From Christensenellaceae bacterium (lineage in GTDB: Bacteria; Bacillota; Clostridia; Christensenellales; Aristaeellaceae): a stretch of DNA of 64,000 bases. Positions within the stretch are counted from its first letter, which is position 1; each line of letters begins with the position of its first letter. The DNA lies in assembly GCA_012518615.1 (NCBI GenBank), contig JAAYRU010000038.1, positions 1 to 64,000 on the forward strand, in the 5' to 3' direction. Positions 26,909 through 37,074 of the stretch are shown piece by piece. The position numbers were made by a program, and so were the translations under genes. The notes under the pieces were generated by a model. It was not told where the DNA came from. It did not search any database and saw only the letters and a program-made list of their open reading frames with translations.

Positions 26909-29900
26909 TTATAGGCTGTCGTCTTCATCGTCGTCATCGTCATCATCACCAAAGCCGAGGTCTTCAAGGCTTAAGATATCCTCGTCAAGGTTAAGGTCAT
27001 CATCATCTAACAGGTCATCTGCATCGCTGTCATCACTAGGGTCATAGCCTTCTTCGCCGGGCATTGAAATATCGCTAAGGTCAACAGAGCCGATATCTTC
27101 AAGCAGGGGTATGATGGCTTCCTCAACTTCTTCTTCAGCTTCAGGTTCGGCTTGGGCATATTCGTCCTCAAGCTCGCGGAGCACCAGCTCATTATGTTCA
27201 TCATCCCATACCTTAATATCAAGACCTATTGCCTGCAATTCCTTTACAAGCACCTTGAAGCTTTCGGGTATCCCCGGTGTGGGTATGGAATCGCCCTTTA
27301 TTATGGCTTCGTACGCCTTTACTCTGCCTAAAACATCGTCTGATTTTACTGTTAATATTTCCTGCAAGGTATTGGCAGCGCCATAGGCTTCAAGCGCCCA
27401 TACTTCCATCTCTCCAAAACGCTGTCCGCCAAACTGCGCCTTTCCGCCAAGCGGTTGCTGCGTTACAAGGGAGTAGGGACCTGTTGAGCGGGCGTGCATC
27501 TTATCATCTACTAAGTGGTGCAGCTTAAGGAAGTACATATAGCCGACAGTTACGGGGTTTTCAAAGGCTTCGCCGGTTCTGCCGTCATAGAGTATGGTTT
27601 TTCCGCTGGTTTCAAAGTCGCTTGCGCCTTCTGGGAGCAGACCCTGTTTTTTAAGCTCAACGCTGGCTTTTTTAAGGCTCTCTTCTATGTCCTTTTCGCT
27701 TGCGCCGTCAAATACGGGGGTAGCTATATGCCAGCCAAGCACCTTAGCCGCCATGCCAAGGTGAACCTCAAGCACCTGTCCTAGGTTCATACGGGAGGGT
27801 ACTCCAAGGGGGTTGAGCACTATGTCAAGCGGCGTTCCATCGGGCAGGAAGGGCATATCTTCTTCCGGCAGTACGCGGGATATTACGCCTTTGTTGCCGT
27901 GCCTACCTGCCATCTTATCGCCTATTGAAAGCTTGCGCTTTTGGGCTATGTAAATGCGTACCATTTCATTTACGCCGGGGGATAGCTCATCTCTATTTTC
28001 TCTTGAAAAGAGCTTAACATCAACTACTATACCGCCCTCGCCGTGGGGTACTTTTAGCGAAGTATCGCGCACTTCACGGGCCTTTTCGCCGAATATAGCG
28101 CGCAGCAACCTCTGCTCTGCGGAAGGCTCAGTTTCGCCCTTGGGGGTTACCTTGCCTACTAATATATCGCCTGCACGCACTTCTGCGCCTATGCGAACTA
28201 TTCCTCTTTCATCAAGGTCTTTAAGCGCATCAGGGCCTACGTTAGGTATATCTCGGGTGATTTCCTCAGCGCCAAGCTTTGTTTCACGCGCTTCGGATTC
28301 ATATTCTTCTATATGTATTGAGGTGTAGACATCTTCTTTTACAAGCCTTTGGGATACCAGAATAGCGTCCTCATAGTTGTAGCCTTCCCATGTCATAAAG
28401 CCTATCAGCACATTTTGGCCAAGGCTTATTTCACCCTTGTCAGTGCTGGGACCGTCTGCCAATAGGTCTCCTACTTCAACTTCCTGCCCTTCCTCAACGC
28501 AGGGGCGCTGGTTAATGCAGGTGGACTGGTTGGACCTTACAAACTTTGAAAGCTTGTAGGGGTGAAGTTCGCCGAGTTCATCCTTTACTGTTATTTCATC
28601 TGCGGAAACATGCTCCACTGTGCCCTTATGCTTGCTTAAAATTACAACGCCGGAGTCCTGAGCGGCTTTGTATTCCATGCCCGTGCCAATAAGAGGCGCT
28701 TCAGGGCGAAGGAGCGGAACTGCCTGGCGTTGCATGTTAGAGCCCATTAAAGCGCGGTTAGCGTCGTCATTCTCAAGGAAGGGTATCATAGAGGTGGCGA
28801 CGGATACTAGCTGCTTTGGAGATACGTCCATAAAGTGGACGTTCTCAGCGCGTACCATCATAACATTATCTCTTGAGCGCACGGAAACTAGCGTGTTCTT
28901 AAAGCTGCCATCTTCGTTTAAGGGCTCTGTAGCTTGGGCTATGTTATAATTATCCTCTACATCGGCAGTCATATGGACGATTTCATCCGTAACTCTATGC
29001 GTTACAGGGTCTACCTTGCGGTAGGGGGATTCTAGGAAACCGTACTCGTTTATACGGGCGTAAGTGGCAAGCGAGCCTATAAGGCCGATGTTGGGACCTT
29101 CAGGCGTTTCTATGGGGCATATACGCCCATAATGGCTGTAGTGAACGTCCCTAACTTCCATGCCGGCGCGCTCACGGTTAAGACCGCCGGGCCCAAGCGC
29201 GGATAGGCGCCTCTTATGCGTAAGCTCCGCAAGTGGATTAGGCTGGTCTAGGAACTGGGATAGCTGAGATGAGCCGAAAAATTCTTTAATGGCAGCTGTT
29301 ACGGGGCGGGTGTTAATTAAATCCCCCGGGCGTACTTCGTTAGGGTCTTGTACTGCCATGCGCTCACGCACAACGCGCTCAAGGCGGGACATGCCGATGC
29401 GCACTTGGTTTTGAAGCAGTTCGCCTACGCTGCGAAGGCGCCTGTTGCCAAGGTGGTCTATATCGTCTATCCTGCCTACGCCATGGGGGAGACCCAGCAG
29501 ATAGCTTATTGAAGCTACTATATCATCTATTAAAATATGTTTAGGTACTAGCAGCGATGCGTTTTCTTTTACAGCGCGCTTTAAATCCTCAGCTGGCACA
29601 TGGTCTATTATCTGTTTTAGTGTGGGGTAATGTACCATTTCGAGTATGCCGCATTCCTTAGGGTCAAAGGGTAGGAAGTTTTTAGCGTCTACAAAGCCGT
29701 TGCCTATTACCTTGTGTATATGCTCTCCGCATTTTAGGTATACTACATTTACAGCGGCATTCTGTACATTTAGCGCTTCTTCTTTATTTAGTACGCTGCC
29801 CTTTTCGTGCAAGATTTCGCCTGTTTCAGGGTCAAAAATATCTTGGGCAAGCTCCTGCCCCTCTATACGGTCGGCAACGCCGAGCTTTAAGTTGTATTTA

Positions 29901-30721
29901 TACCTGCCAACGCGCATAAGGTCATAACGTTTTGGGTCAAAGAAAAGGTTATGCAATAGTTGCCTTGAGCCTTCCTCTGTTGGCGGCTCGCCGGGCTTTA
30001 GCCTACGGTATATTTCAAGTAGCGCGTCTGTAGTTGTCTTTATATTTGTATCGCCTTTTTCTATAGTTGCGTAAAGGCGCTCATCTTCTCCAAGTAGGTC
30101 TATAAGTTCTCTATCTGTGCCATAGCCAAGCGCGCGTAAAATAATTGTTATGGGCAGCTTCCTCGCCCTATCTATGCGAACCCAAAGGCAGTCGTTAGAG
30201 TCGGTTTCATACTCCAGCCATGCGCCCCTGTTGGGGATTATCTGGGCGGAGTAAAGCTCCTTGCCTGCCTTGTCAAGCTGCATATTAAAATATGTGCCGG
30301 GAGAGCGTACAAGCTGGCTTACAACTACACGCTCCGCGCCGTTTATAATGAAGGTTCCCGTATCGGTCATAAGAGGGAAATCCCCCATATATACCTCGGT
30401 TTCTTTTATCTCCCCGGTGTCCTTTATCTTAAGGCGCACGAATACCCTAAGTGGGGCTGAGTATGTTAAATCCCTTTCTTTACAGCGCTCTACACTGTTT
30501 TTAGGGTTGTCATCAAGTTTATAATCAACAAATTCCAGTACGAGGTTATCGCTATAGTCGGTTATTGGTGAAATGTCTGCTAGCACTTCCCGGAAATCTT
30601 GTTCCAAGAATTTTCGATACGAATTTTTCTGTATCTCAATTAGATTAGGCATGTCAAGTACTTCGTCAATGTGAGAAAAACTAATGCGCTTGCGTAGTTT
30701 TCCCATTTGGATTTCGTGCAC
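26909..30721 (-). CDS. rpoB: DNA-directed RNA polymerase beta subunit with acidic C-terminal tail
   Basis: 1270 residues from a GTG at 30721, nine bases after GAAGGAGGG; an ATG farther upstream (30799) has no site. Rifampicin-region motifs ([28 protein letters not shown]) and the [12 protein letters not shown] signature are intact. After the usual end near [19 protein letters not shown], about 85 more residues follow, strongly acidic and ending in a poly-Asp run. Such tails vary among clostridia; this one is long. Upstream, rplL and rplJ are absent and pheST is divergent. Confidence 0.96.
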   Translation of the reverse strand: MHEIQMGKLRKRISFSHIDEVLDMPNLIEIQKNSYRKFLEQDFREVLADISPITDYSDNLVLEFVDYKLDDNPKNSVERCKERDLTYSAPLRVFVRLKIKDTGEIKETEVYMGDFPLMTDTGTFIINGAERVVVSQLVRSPGTYFNMQLDKAGKELYSAQIIPNRGAWLEYETDSNDCLWVRIDRARKLPITIILRALGYGTDRELIDLLGEDERLYATIEKGDTNIKTTTDALLEIYRRLKPGEPPTEEGSRQLLHNLFFDPKRYDLMRVGRYKYNLKLGVADRIEGQELAQDIFDPETGEILHEKGSVLNKEEALNVQNAAVNVVYLKCGEHIHKVIGNGFVDAKNFLPFDPKECGILEMVHYPTLKQIIDHVPAEDLKRAVKENASLLVPKHILIDDIVASISYLLGLPHGVGRIDDIDHLGNRRLRSVGELLQNQVRIGMSRLERVVRERMAVQDPNEVRPGDLINTRPVTAAIKEFFGSSQLSQFLDQPNPLAELTHKRRLSALGPGGLNRERAGMEVRDVHYSHYGRICPIETPEGPNIGLIGSLATYARINEYGFLESPYRKVDPVTHRVTDEIVHMTADVEDNYNIAQATEPLNEDGSFKNTLVSVRSRDNVMMVRAENVHFMDVSPKQLVSVATSMIPFLENDDANRALMGSNMQRQAVPLLRPEAPLIGTGMEYKAAQDSGVVILSKHKGTVEHVSADEITVKDELGELHPYKLSKFVRSNQSTCINQRPCVEEGQEVEVGDLLADGPSTDKGEISLGQNVLIGFMTWEGYNYEDAILVSQRLVKEDVYTSIHIEEYESEARETKLGAEEITRDIPNVGPDALKDLDERGIVRIGAEVRAGDILVGKVTPKGETEPSAEQRLLRAIFGEKAREVRDTSLKVPHGEGGIVVDVKLFSRENRDELSPGVNEMVRIYIAQKRKLSIGDKMAGRHGNKGVISRVLPEEDMPFLPDGTPLDIVLNPLGVPSRMNLGQVLEVHLGMAAKVLGWHIATPVFDGASEKDIEESLKKASVELKKQGLLPEGASDFETSGKTILYDGRTGEAFENPVTVGYMYFLKLHHLVDDKMHARSTGPYSLVTQQPLGGKAQFGGQRFGEMEVWALEAYGAANTLQEILTVKSDDVLGRVKAYEAIIKGDSIPTPGIPESFKVLVKELQAIGLDIKVWDDEHNELVLRELEDEYAQAEPEAEEEVEEAIIPLLEDIGSVDLSDISMPGEEGYDPSDDSDADDLLDDDDLNLDEDILSLEDLGFGDDDDDDDEDDSL

Positions 30722-30824
30722 TAAAGCTGTCCCTCCTTCAAACTTAGGCCGCCGCGGAAACAAAAAACTCTTTTTTCCAAGACAAGGTAATCGATGCAAA
30801 AAATAGACACCGATGCAATTTTAA

Positions 30825-30853
30825 ACTATACCATGTTTTTTGTTGTAAGTCAA
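30825..30853 (-). promoter_or_regulatory. Promoter of rpoBC
   Basis: Minus strand TTGACT (30848-30853), 17 bp, TATAGT (30825-30830) with extended TGG. The leader before rpoB is about 100 bases. Confidence 0.75.
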
Positions 30854-30937
30854 ATTTTTTGCGGGAATTTTCATGGCGAGTTTTGTGTCACAAATGCTTG
30901 AATTTTCTACGCGCTTTTTTAAACACGACTATTATTG

Positions 30938-30966
30938 TTGATAAGTTAAACAGAAGATGATAAAAT
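30938..30966 (+). promoter_or_regulatory. Promoter of a small transcription unit
   Basis: TTGATA (30938-30943), 17 bp, TAAAAT (30961-30966) with extended TGA directly before it. Confidence 0.65.
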
Positions 30967-31038
30967 TAACATTGTCACTGGTTAGAGTCTTCATCGATCG
31001 TACCTGCCTTTTCGCAATCTTTAAAGAAAGGAGGACGC

Positions 31039-31116
31039 ATGTATGGAGATAATTATCCAAATCCTAAATTTATAGATAAACTTCGGTCGTTTGGTAATTC
31101 AGTGGCTGAACTATAG
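31039..31116 (+). CDS. Small open reading frame of 25 codons in its own transcription unit
   Basis: ATG TAT GGA onward gives a 25-residue peptide (begins MYGDNYPNPKF, ends NSVAEL) with no match I recognise. AAAGGAGGA at 31027-31035 is a near-perfect ribosome-binding site, though 4 bases from this ATG; a second ATG at 31043 has better spacing but opens only 10 codons. Promoter at 30938 and terminator at 31134-31157 enclose it, for a transcript near 185 nt. It could encode a small protein, a leader peptide or be mainly a small RNA. Confidence 0.45.
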   Translation: MYGDNYPNPKFIDKLRSFGNSVAEL

Positions 31117-31133
31117 AAAAATGGATATGTGAC

Positions 31134-31157
31134 AACAGGGGGCAACCCCTGTTTTTT
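31134..31157 (+). terminator. Strong terminator with GCAA tetraloop
   Basis: AACAGGGG (31134-31141) pairs perfectly with CCCCTGTT (31146-31153) around a GCAA loop, and a T run follows. Confidence 0.9.
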
Positions 31158-31239
31158 CACATTTCAGCTTACCTCACACCTGACAATACATCATGTTCAA
31201 CTAATATTTATTAAGCAAAACACTTAAAATTTTAAAGCC

Positions 31240-31268
31240 TTGATAAGATACCTAGGGTTTGTTATAAT
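31240..31268 (+). promoter_or_regulatory. Promoter of pheST
   Basis: TTGATA (31240-31245), 17 bp, TATAAT (31263-31268). Start expected near 31275, at the beginning of the T-box leader. Confidence 0.8.
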
Positions 31269-31274
31269 CTGCTT

Positions 31275-31497
31275 GCTGCGATGAAAGAGAGAGTAGGCGG
31301 CGGGAATGCTTTAAGAGAGTGGGGTACGTGGCTGTAATGCCCCTAAGAATACCGTAGCTGAAGTTCACTCCGGAGCACCTTAAGTGATAATGTAGTTTAA
31401 GGCGGTGGGAGCGTTATATCCTTAGAGTGGCGGCTAGTCCGCAACGTGGGTGGTACCGCGGTAATTCGTCCCATGCCTATGGCATGGTAATTTTTTT
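31275..31497 (+). ncRNA. T-box riboswitch leader, phenylalanine-specific
   Basis: The leader has the GAGAGTAG loop-E element near 31290, a TTC specifier at 31364-31366 in the GAAGTTCACTC context, and the T-box GGGTGGTACCGCGG at 31448-31461. The T in TGGT suits the A73 discriminator of tRNA-Phe. The terminator is CCATGCC (31471-31477)/GGCATGG (31481-31487) with seven Ts to 31497. Uncharged tRNA-Phe should stabilise the antiterminator and allow pheST expression. Confidence 0.92.
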
Positions 31498-31506
31498 GGA
31501 GGAAAT

Positions 31507-32544
31507 ATGCTGGATAAGTTAAATGAAATGCTTGAAAATGCGCTGATTGACATCAGCAGTGCTGAAAGCAGCGATGGTCTTTTTTCAGTAAGGCAGAAAT
31601 ACATAGGCAAGAGAGGGGATTTAACCCAAATATTAAAAGGGCTCTCTTCTATGGCGCCTGATGAAAGGCGCAGCACAGGTAGCTTTGCAAATGAAATAAA
31701 GCAGAAGATATTAAACGCAATAGAGGAAAAGCAGGAGGAACTTATAGAAAGTTCATCAAAGCTTGATTTGCCCTTTGATATGACGCTCCCCGGTATAAAG
31801 CCTAAAACAGGCGGGCTGCACCCTATAAAGCGTATGAGCTACGATTTGAACGACGCTTTTTTATCCCTAGGCTTTGATATATATCAGGAGGACGATATTA
31901 CAAGCGAACTTTACGCCTTTGACAATTTAAATTTCCCTAAGGAACACCCCGCAAGGGACAGCATGGACACCTATTGGCTAAAGGGCACTGAAAACAAAGT
32001 CGGCAATGAAAGGCTGTGCCTAAGACCGCACCTTACGGGCGGTAGTGTGCGCTACCTTAAAGAGCATGGAGCGCCTGCGCGTTTTGTATATCCCGGAAGG
32101 GTTTACCGCAACGAAAGCACGGATGCAAGGCATGAGAGGGCTTTCTTTCAGTACGAAGCGCTTATAGTGGATAAGGACTTCGCCTTTTCATCGGGCAGGC
32201 TGCTTGTGGCAACCATACTTGAAAAGGTGTTCGGTATGCCAGTTGATGTGCGTATGCGCGCGGGTTTCTTCCCCTTTGTTGAGCCCGGTTTTGAAATAGA
32301 TATGAAATGCCTTGTGTGCGGCGGCGAAGGCTGCAGAGTATGTAAAAATGTTGGTTGGATAGAGGTTATGCCAGGCGGCACGCCGCATCCCAATGTGCTT
32401 AAAGCCGCGGGGCTAGACCCTAATATATACTCCGGTTTTTATATTAATATAGGGCTTGATAGGCTTGTTATGATGCGCTACGGAGTTGACGATGTAAGGC
32501 TGTTCCACAGCGCTGACCTGCGCTTTTTAGAGCAGTTCAAATAG
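31507..32544 (+). CDS. pheS: Phenylalanyl-tRNA synthetase alpha subunit
   Basis: 345 residues, normal length. N-terminal coiled coil (1-85) binds tRNA. The class II catalytic core has LRPHLTGGSVRYL, FVYPGRVYRNESTDARHERAFFQYEAL, and the C-terminal CLVCGGEGCRVCKNVGW segment and GLDRLVMMRYGVDDVR motif 3. TTGGAGGAA lies just before the ATG. It pairs with PheT, 8 bases downstream, under T-box control. Confidence 0.95.
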   Translation: MLDKLNEMLENALIDISSAESSDGLFSVRQKYIGKRGDLTQILKGLSSMAPDERRSTGSFANEIKQKILNAIEEKQEELIESSSKLDLPFDMTLPGIKPKTGGLHPIKRMSYDLNDAFLSLGFDIYQEDDITSELYAFDNLNFPKEHPARDSMDTYWLKGTENKVGNERLCLRPHLTGGSVRYLKEHGAPARFVYPGRVYRNESTDARHERAFFQYEALIVDKDFAFSSGRLLVATILEKVFGMPVDVRMRAGFFPFVEPGFEIDMKCLVCGGEGCRVCKNVGWIEVMPGGTPHPNVLKAAGLDPNIYSGFYINIGLDRLVMMRYGVDDVRLFHSADLRFLEQFK

Positions 32545-32552
32545 GAGGCAGT

Positions 32553-34973
32553 ATGATAGTTTCATTAAATTGGATAAAACAATATGTAAATTTACCTGAT
32601 AATATATGCATGGACGAGCTAGCTCATGACCTTACCATGCGCACGGTTGAAGTTGAAAGCGTAAGCAACCCTAAAGATGATTTAGATAAAATAATAGTAG
32701 GGCGTATAGTTTCCGTTGAACAACACCCCAATGCAGATAAGCTTAGCGTATGTATGGTGGATATAGGAAATAGCGAAGTTAGCCATATAGTATGCGGAGG
32801 CAGCAACTTAAAAGAAGATATGCTTGTTGCGCTTGCGCTTCCCGGAAGCTTTGTGCGCTGGCACGGCGAAGGTGAAAAGGTAAAGATAAAGTCAAGCAAA
32901 TTAAGGGGCGTAAAGAGCGAGGGCATGATATGCGCTTCGGAAGAGCTGTGCCTTGAAGCGCTATTCCCATCTAAAAGCGAAGCTGAAATTATGGATTTAA
33001 GCGATTTTAAAGCAAGCGCCGGTGATGAACTTGCAAGAGTTCTTGAACTTGATGATATATTGCTTGAAATAGATAATAAATCCATGACTAACCGTCCCGA
33101 TTTGTGGGGGCATTACGGTATAGCCAGAGAGATAGCCGCTATATACGGTCTTGAACTAAAACCATTGCCTGAGTTTTCTATGGAGGGCGATGTAGAGGAA
33201 TATCCTGTAAAAATACTAAGCGACAATTGCTACCGTTACGCAGGGCTATTATATGATGGGCTTCAAAATGTGTCGTCCCCCTATACTCTTAGAAAGCAGC
33301 TGCACCTTTGTGGAGTAAGACCTATAAATGCTATGGTTGATATAACCAACTATATAATGCTCTGCCTTGGTCAGCCTACACATGGCTTTGATAGCACGCA
33401 TGTAAAAGGTGGAATAGTAGTAAGGGATGCAAACGCAGGCGAAAAACTTACCCTGCTTGATGGGCAGGAGCTAAACCTTACAAGCAGCGATCTTCTAATA
33501 TGCGATAGCGAAAGGGCTATGGCGCTTGCTGGCATTATGGGCGGAGGCGAGGATTCCATACTGCCTGATACCACTTCTATGCTACTTGAAATAGCCACAT
33601 TTAACCCTATAAGCATAAGGCGCAGCGCAAACCTGCATAAGGTGCATACGGATTCATCTCTCAGAAATGAGAAAGGTCTTGATACCCAGAGGGTTGACTG
33701 CGCTATGGGGGTAGCGGACGATTTAATTAAAAAACTGTTCCCGAAAAGCCGCCTAATAGCCTTTGGAGATGCTAAAACGCATGAAACCAAGCAAGAAAAA
33801 GTTGTATGCTCAATAGACTGGATAAATACAAGGCTTGGCAGGAAGCTTACGTTTGAAGAGATTAACTCTTCCCTAACTCCGCTTGGTTTTATAGCTCGGC
33901 AGGATGGGGATAGCGTAATTGTAGATGTTCCAAGCTTTAGGTCTACAGGCGATGTATCGCTCCCAGATGATATACTTGAAGAAATCGCCCGCATGATAGG
34001 ATATGAAAACTTTGAATATAAAGCTCCTAAAGTAACGCTAAATAGCGCTGTAAACAACCTACACTATCAGCTTGAAAGGGCGGTATGTGAATACCTTGCG
34101 ATGGGCTGCGGTATGCAGGAAATATTCACCTACCCTTGGATGGAAAAGCATTATATGGAAGCTGTGGGCGTAGAGGAGGAGGACTGTATTAAACTTGCAA
34201 GCCCGCCATCCCCAGAAACAGCCTGCCTTAGAAATACGCTTATTCCTGGCATGATAAAGGCTGTAAGTGAAAACCTGCGCTATAGAACCGAATTTAAGCT
34301 ATTTGAAATGGCTCAGGTGTTTTCTCATGGTGAATATTATCCTAGTGAAAAGAGCGAATGTCTGCCATTACAACAGCTAAATCTATGTGGCGCATTTGTG
34401 GGAGAAGATATTCCTAACCTTATAAGGCAATGCAAAGGCGCGCTTGAAGCGTTGCCCCGCGTATGCATGGCTGAAGAGTATGAGTTTACTCAAGTTTCAA
34501 AACCCATTTGGGCAGATAAAAATGCTTGGGTGAATATAGTATTTAATGGAGATGTAATAGGTTGTATGGGGCTTGTGTCAGTTAAAACAGAAAAGCTTGC
34601 TGGCATAAGACATTCCTCATGCATGGTATTTGAAATAAATATGGATAGCTTAGTTCCCCTTGCATCAAGAAGCAATAGCTATGTGCCTGTACCTGTTTAT
34701 CCTCAGGTGGAGCAAGACTTTTCAATAATCCTAGATGAAAATGTCAGCTGGGAGCAGCTTGAAAGCACGGTAAAACCCCTAGTAAACAAGGTTTCATTCA
34801 TAGAGGAATACCGCGGCAAACAGGTGCCGGAGGGTAAAAAGTCCGTACTTGTAAGGGTGTGGTTCGGTTCGGATACATCTACGCTATCATCTGAGGACAT
34901 TTCCGCCAATATGAAAAAGATAATTAAACAAGTGGAAAGCAAACTTGGTGGAAGTATAAGGGATGAGGAGTAG
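32553..34973 (+). CDS. pheT: Phenylalanyl-tRNA synthetase beta subunit
   Basis: 806 residues. Domains in order: an N-terminal tRNA-binding OB domain (about 40-150, VEQHPNADKLSVCMVDIG), the B3/B4 editing domain (about 210-380), B5 (about 405-475), the catalytic-like core and the C-terminal anticodon-binding FDX-ACB domain (about 710-800, VPVYPQVEQDFSIILDE). Forms the alpha2-beta2 enzyme with PheS and edits mischarged tyrosine. Ends at TAG, 25 bases before the next promoter. Confidence 0.95.
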   Translation: MIVSLNWIKQYVNLPDNICMDELAHDLTMRTVEVESVSNPKDDLDKIIVGRIVSVEQHPNADKLSVCMVDIGNSEVSHIVCGGSNLKEDMLVALALPGSFVRWHGEGEKVKIKSSKLRGVKSEGMICASEELCLEALFPSKSEAEIMDLSDFKASAGDELARVLELDDILLEIDNKSMTNRPDLWGHYGIAREIAAIYGLELKPLPEFSMEGDVEEYPVKILSDNCYRYAGLLYDGLQNVSSPYTLRKQLHLCGVRPINAMVDITNYIMLCLGQPTHGFDSTHVKGGIVVRDANAGEKLTLLDGQELNLTSSDLLICDSERAMALAGIMGGGEDSILPDTTSMLLEIATFNPISIRRSANLHKVHTDSSLRNEKGLDTQRVDCAMGVADDLIKKLFPKSRLIAFGDAKTHETKQEKVVCSIDWINTRLGRKLTFEEINSSLTPLGFIARQDGDSVIVDVPSFRSTGDVSLPDDILEEIARMIGYENFEYKAPKVTLNSAVNNLHYQLERAVCEYLAMGCGMQEIFTYPWMEKHYMEAVGVEEEDCIKLASPPSPETACLRNTLIPGMIKAVSENLRYRTEFKLFEMAQVFSHGEYYPSEKSECLPLQQLNLCGAFVGEDIPNLIRQCKGALEALPRVCMAEEYEFTQVSKPIWADKNAWVNIVFNGDVIGCMGLVSVKTEKLAGIRHSSCMVFEINMDSLVPLASRSNSYVPVPVYPQVEQDFSIILDENVSWEQLESTVKPLVNKVSFIEEYRGKQVPEGKKSVLVRVWFGSDTSTLSSEDISANMKKIIKQVESKLGGSIRDEE

Positions 34974-34998
34974 TATTACTTAGTAAAAGGTCAGAATA

Positions 34999-35027
34999 TT
35001 GACAATATAGCGCTGCTAGGCTAAAAT
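34999..35027 (+). promoter_or_regulatory. Promoter of the capD-LCP pair
   Basis: Consensus TTGACA (34999-35004), 17 bp, TAAAAT (35022-35027). Confidence 0.75.
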
Positions 35028-35097
35028 TATAATATAAACTTTTATTTGTTTGCTTAGAGTTGCTGATTGCGACGAGTTGTCTTTAGAGGGAGGGCTT

Positions 35098-37074
35098 ATG
35101 AATAAAATATTCACCTGCCTACATAGAAAAATACAGGGAAAACAAAGGGTTATTACCCTAATAGTAGTTGACATAATTGCGCTTTTAACCTCATATGCAT
35201 TTATACTTCAGCGAGTAGCATTTACTGTTGACAAGTTTAATACGACAATATTGGTGCAAAGAGTTCTTATTATGCTTTTGTGCTCAATGTTTGGTCGTTT
35301 ATTATTGAAAGTGCATAATACTATGTGGCGTTACGCGTCTGCGGGCGCTTTTCTGCGTATGGTACTTGCGGACTTTATAGCCGGTTGGCTTTTTCTAGCG
35401 GTGGATCGCAGCTTTTTTGTGGTTCATGTACCATTTGCAAGCGCTGTTGCTGCGATATGTGTAGGGCTTATTGCGACTCTTAGCCTGCGTTTCGTTTATC
35501 AAATATTAAGGCTACACCCGGAGTGGTTTGATGGTAAACACCTAAAATCCTCAAGTGTAAAGAAAGAACCTATAGCAATAGTTGGTGCGGGTAGCTTAGG
35601 TGTATTACTTGCGCGAGAACTAATATATGGCGAAAGTGCAAAGTACACGCCTTATTGTTTTATAGATAATGATGAGCGTAAAATAGGCACTGAGATCGAA
35701 GGGATACCTGTTATGGGTCCTGACGAGTACATGGTTGACTTGTTACCCTCATTACCAGTTACAACCGTAGTTATAGCTCTGCCAAACCGCAGCCATGAAG
35801 AGCAAAGAAATGCCTTTGAAAAATATAAGAAAACAGATTGTCAGGTACTATTGTATGATTATCCGCTTAGTGAGTTGCCAACTGAAGATAGCAAGCGCAC
35901 TATAAGAGATGTAAAGATAGAAGATCTTCTTTTCCGCGATATAGTGAGCATAGTTGATGATGATACTATAAGTGCATATCACGATAAAACCATACTCATT
36001 ACTGGTGCGGGGGGAAGTATAGGCGGAGAGCTGACAAGGCAGCTTGCAGGTTGCAGACCAAAAAAGCTGATACTGCTTGATATATTTGAAAATGGCGTAT
36101 ACGATATCCAGCAGGAGTTATTGCGTAAACACAGAGGTAAGTTCAATTTAGAAGTTGTAATAGCCACAGTATGCAATATTAAACATCTAGACTATATATT
36201 TGAAAGACATAAGCCCGATGTGGTATTCCACGCTGCTGCGCATAAGCATGTACCTCTTATGGAAAATAACAGTGCAGAAGCTATACGCAACAATGTATTT
36301 GGTACATACAATGTTATAAACGCTTCAGAAAAACATGGCGTAAAACGTTTTATACTTATTTCTACAGACAAGGCGGTAAACCCCACAAATGTTATGGGTG
36401 CTACCAAGCGCCTATGCGAGATGATTATTCAAAGCCGAATAGAAAGCGAAACAGAGTTTGTAGCAGTGCGCTTTGGTAATGTGCTAGGTTCAAGCGGTTC
36501 TGTTGTTCCGCTCTTCAAAAAGCAGATAAGCGAGGGTGGACCTGTTACCATTACAGACAAGCGTATAATACGCTATTTCATGGCAATACCTGAGGCGGCG
36601 CAATTGGTACTTAGGGCGGGTAGCATGCATGAAAAGGGTAAAATATATGTGCTTGATATGGGAAAGCCAGTGCGTATACTTGATCTTGCGGAAAACCTGA
36701 TTTATCTTTCGGGCTTTAGACCATATGAGGATATAGACATAATCGAAGTGGGTCTTCGCCCTGGTGAAAAACTTTACGAGGAACTATTGATTAAAACCCA
36801 GGAATGTATAAGAACGAATGACAAGCATATATTCATAGAAAAAGAAGAGGGCTTTGAACGGGAGAAAATGGATTCCGCGTTAATAGAGCTGAATAACAAT
36901 TTGGATATTACGCTTGATAATGATTCGGCTCGCGAGTTACTAAAGCAATTAGTACCCACATATTATTCTGCGGATGAAGTAAATAGAAATGCCATAAGCG
37001 CTGAAGAATTTGATGATGTTGGTGAACACTCATATCTAGATTCAGACATATCATATAATGGAGAAATAATATGA
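35098..37074 (+). CDS. Membrane-bound nucleotide-sugar 4,6-dehydratase (CapD/PglF/EpsC family)
   Basis: 658 residues from the ATG at 35098 after GAGGGAGGG; the frame opens at 35050 but without a site. Four membrane helices (about 18-137), a first Rossmann fold (VGAGSLGVLLARE near 162) and a second with ITGAGGSIGGEL at 301-312. The catalytic TDK at 423-425 replaces the SDR Tyr region, and Lys437 lies in GATKR. Such enzymes convert UDP-GlcNAc to a 4-keto-6-deoxy sugar for surface glycans. It overlaps the LCP gene by 4 bases. Confidence 0.88.
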   Translation: MNKIFTCLHRKIQGKQRVITLIVVDIIALLTSYAFILQRVAFTVDKFNTTILVQRVLIMLLCSMFGRLLLKVHNTMWRYASAGAFLRMVLADFIAGWLFLAVDRSFFVVHVPFASAVAAICVGLIATLSLRFVYQILRLHPEWFDGKHLKSSSVKKEPIAIVGAGSLGVLLARELIYGESAKYTPYCFIDNDERKIGTEIEGIPVMGPDEYMVDLLPSLPVTTVVIALPNRSHEEQRNAFEKYKKTDCQVLLYDYPLSELPTEDSKRTIRDVKIEDLLFRDIVSIVDDDTISAYHDKTILITGAGGSIGGELTRQLAGCRPKKLILLDIFENGVYDIQQELLRKHRGKFNLEVVIATVCNIKHLDYIFERHKPDVVFHAAAHKHVPLMENNSAEAIRNNVFGTYNVINASEKHGVKRFILISTDKAVNPTNVMGATKRLCEMIIQSRIESETEFVAVRFGNVLGSSGSVVPLFKKQISEGGPVTITDKRIIRYFMAIPEAAQLVLRAGSMHEKGKIYVLDMGKPVRILDLAENLIYLSGFRPYEDIDIIEVGLRPGEKLYEELLIKTQECIRTNDKHIFIEKEEGFEREKMDSALIELNNNLDITLDNDSARELLKQLVPTYYSADEVNRNAISAEEFDDVGEHSYLDSDISYNGEII

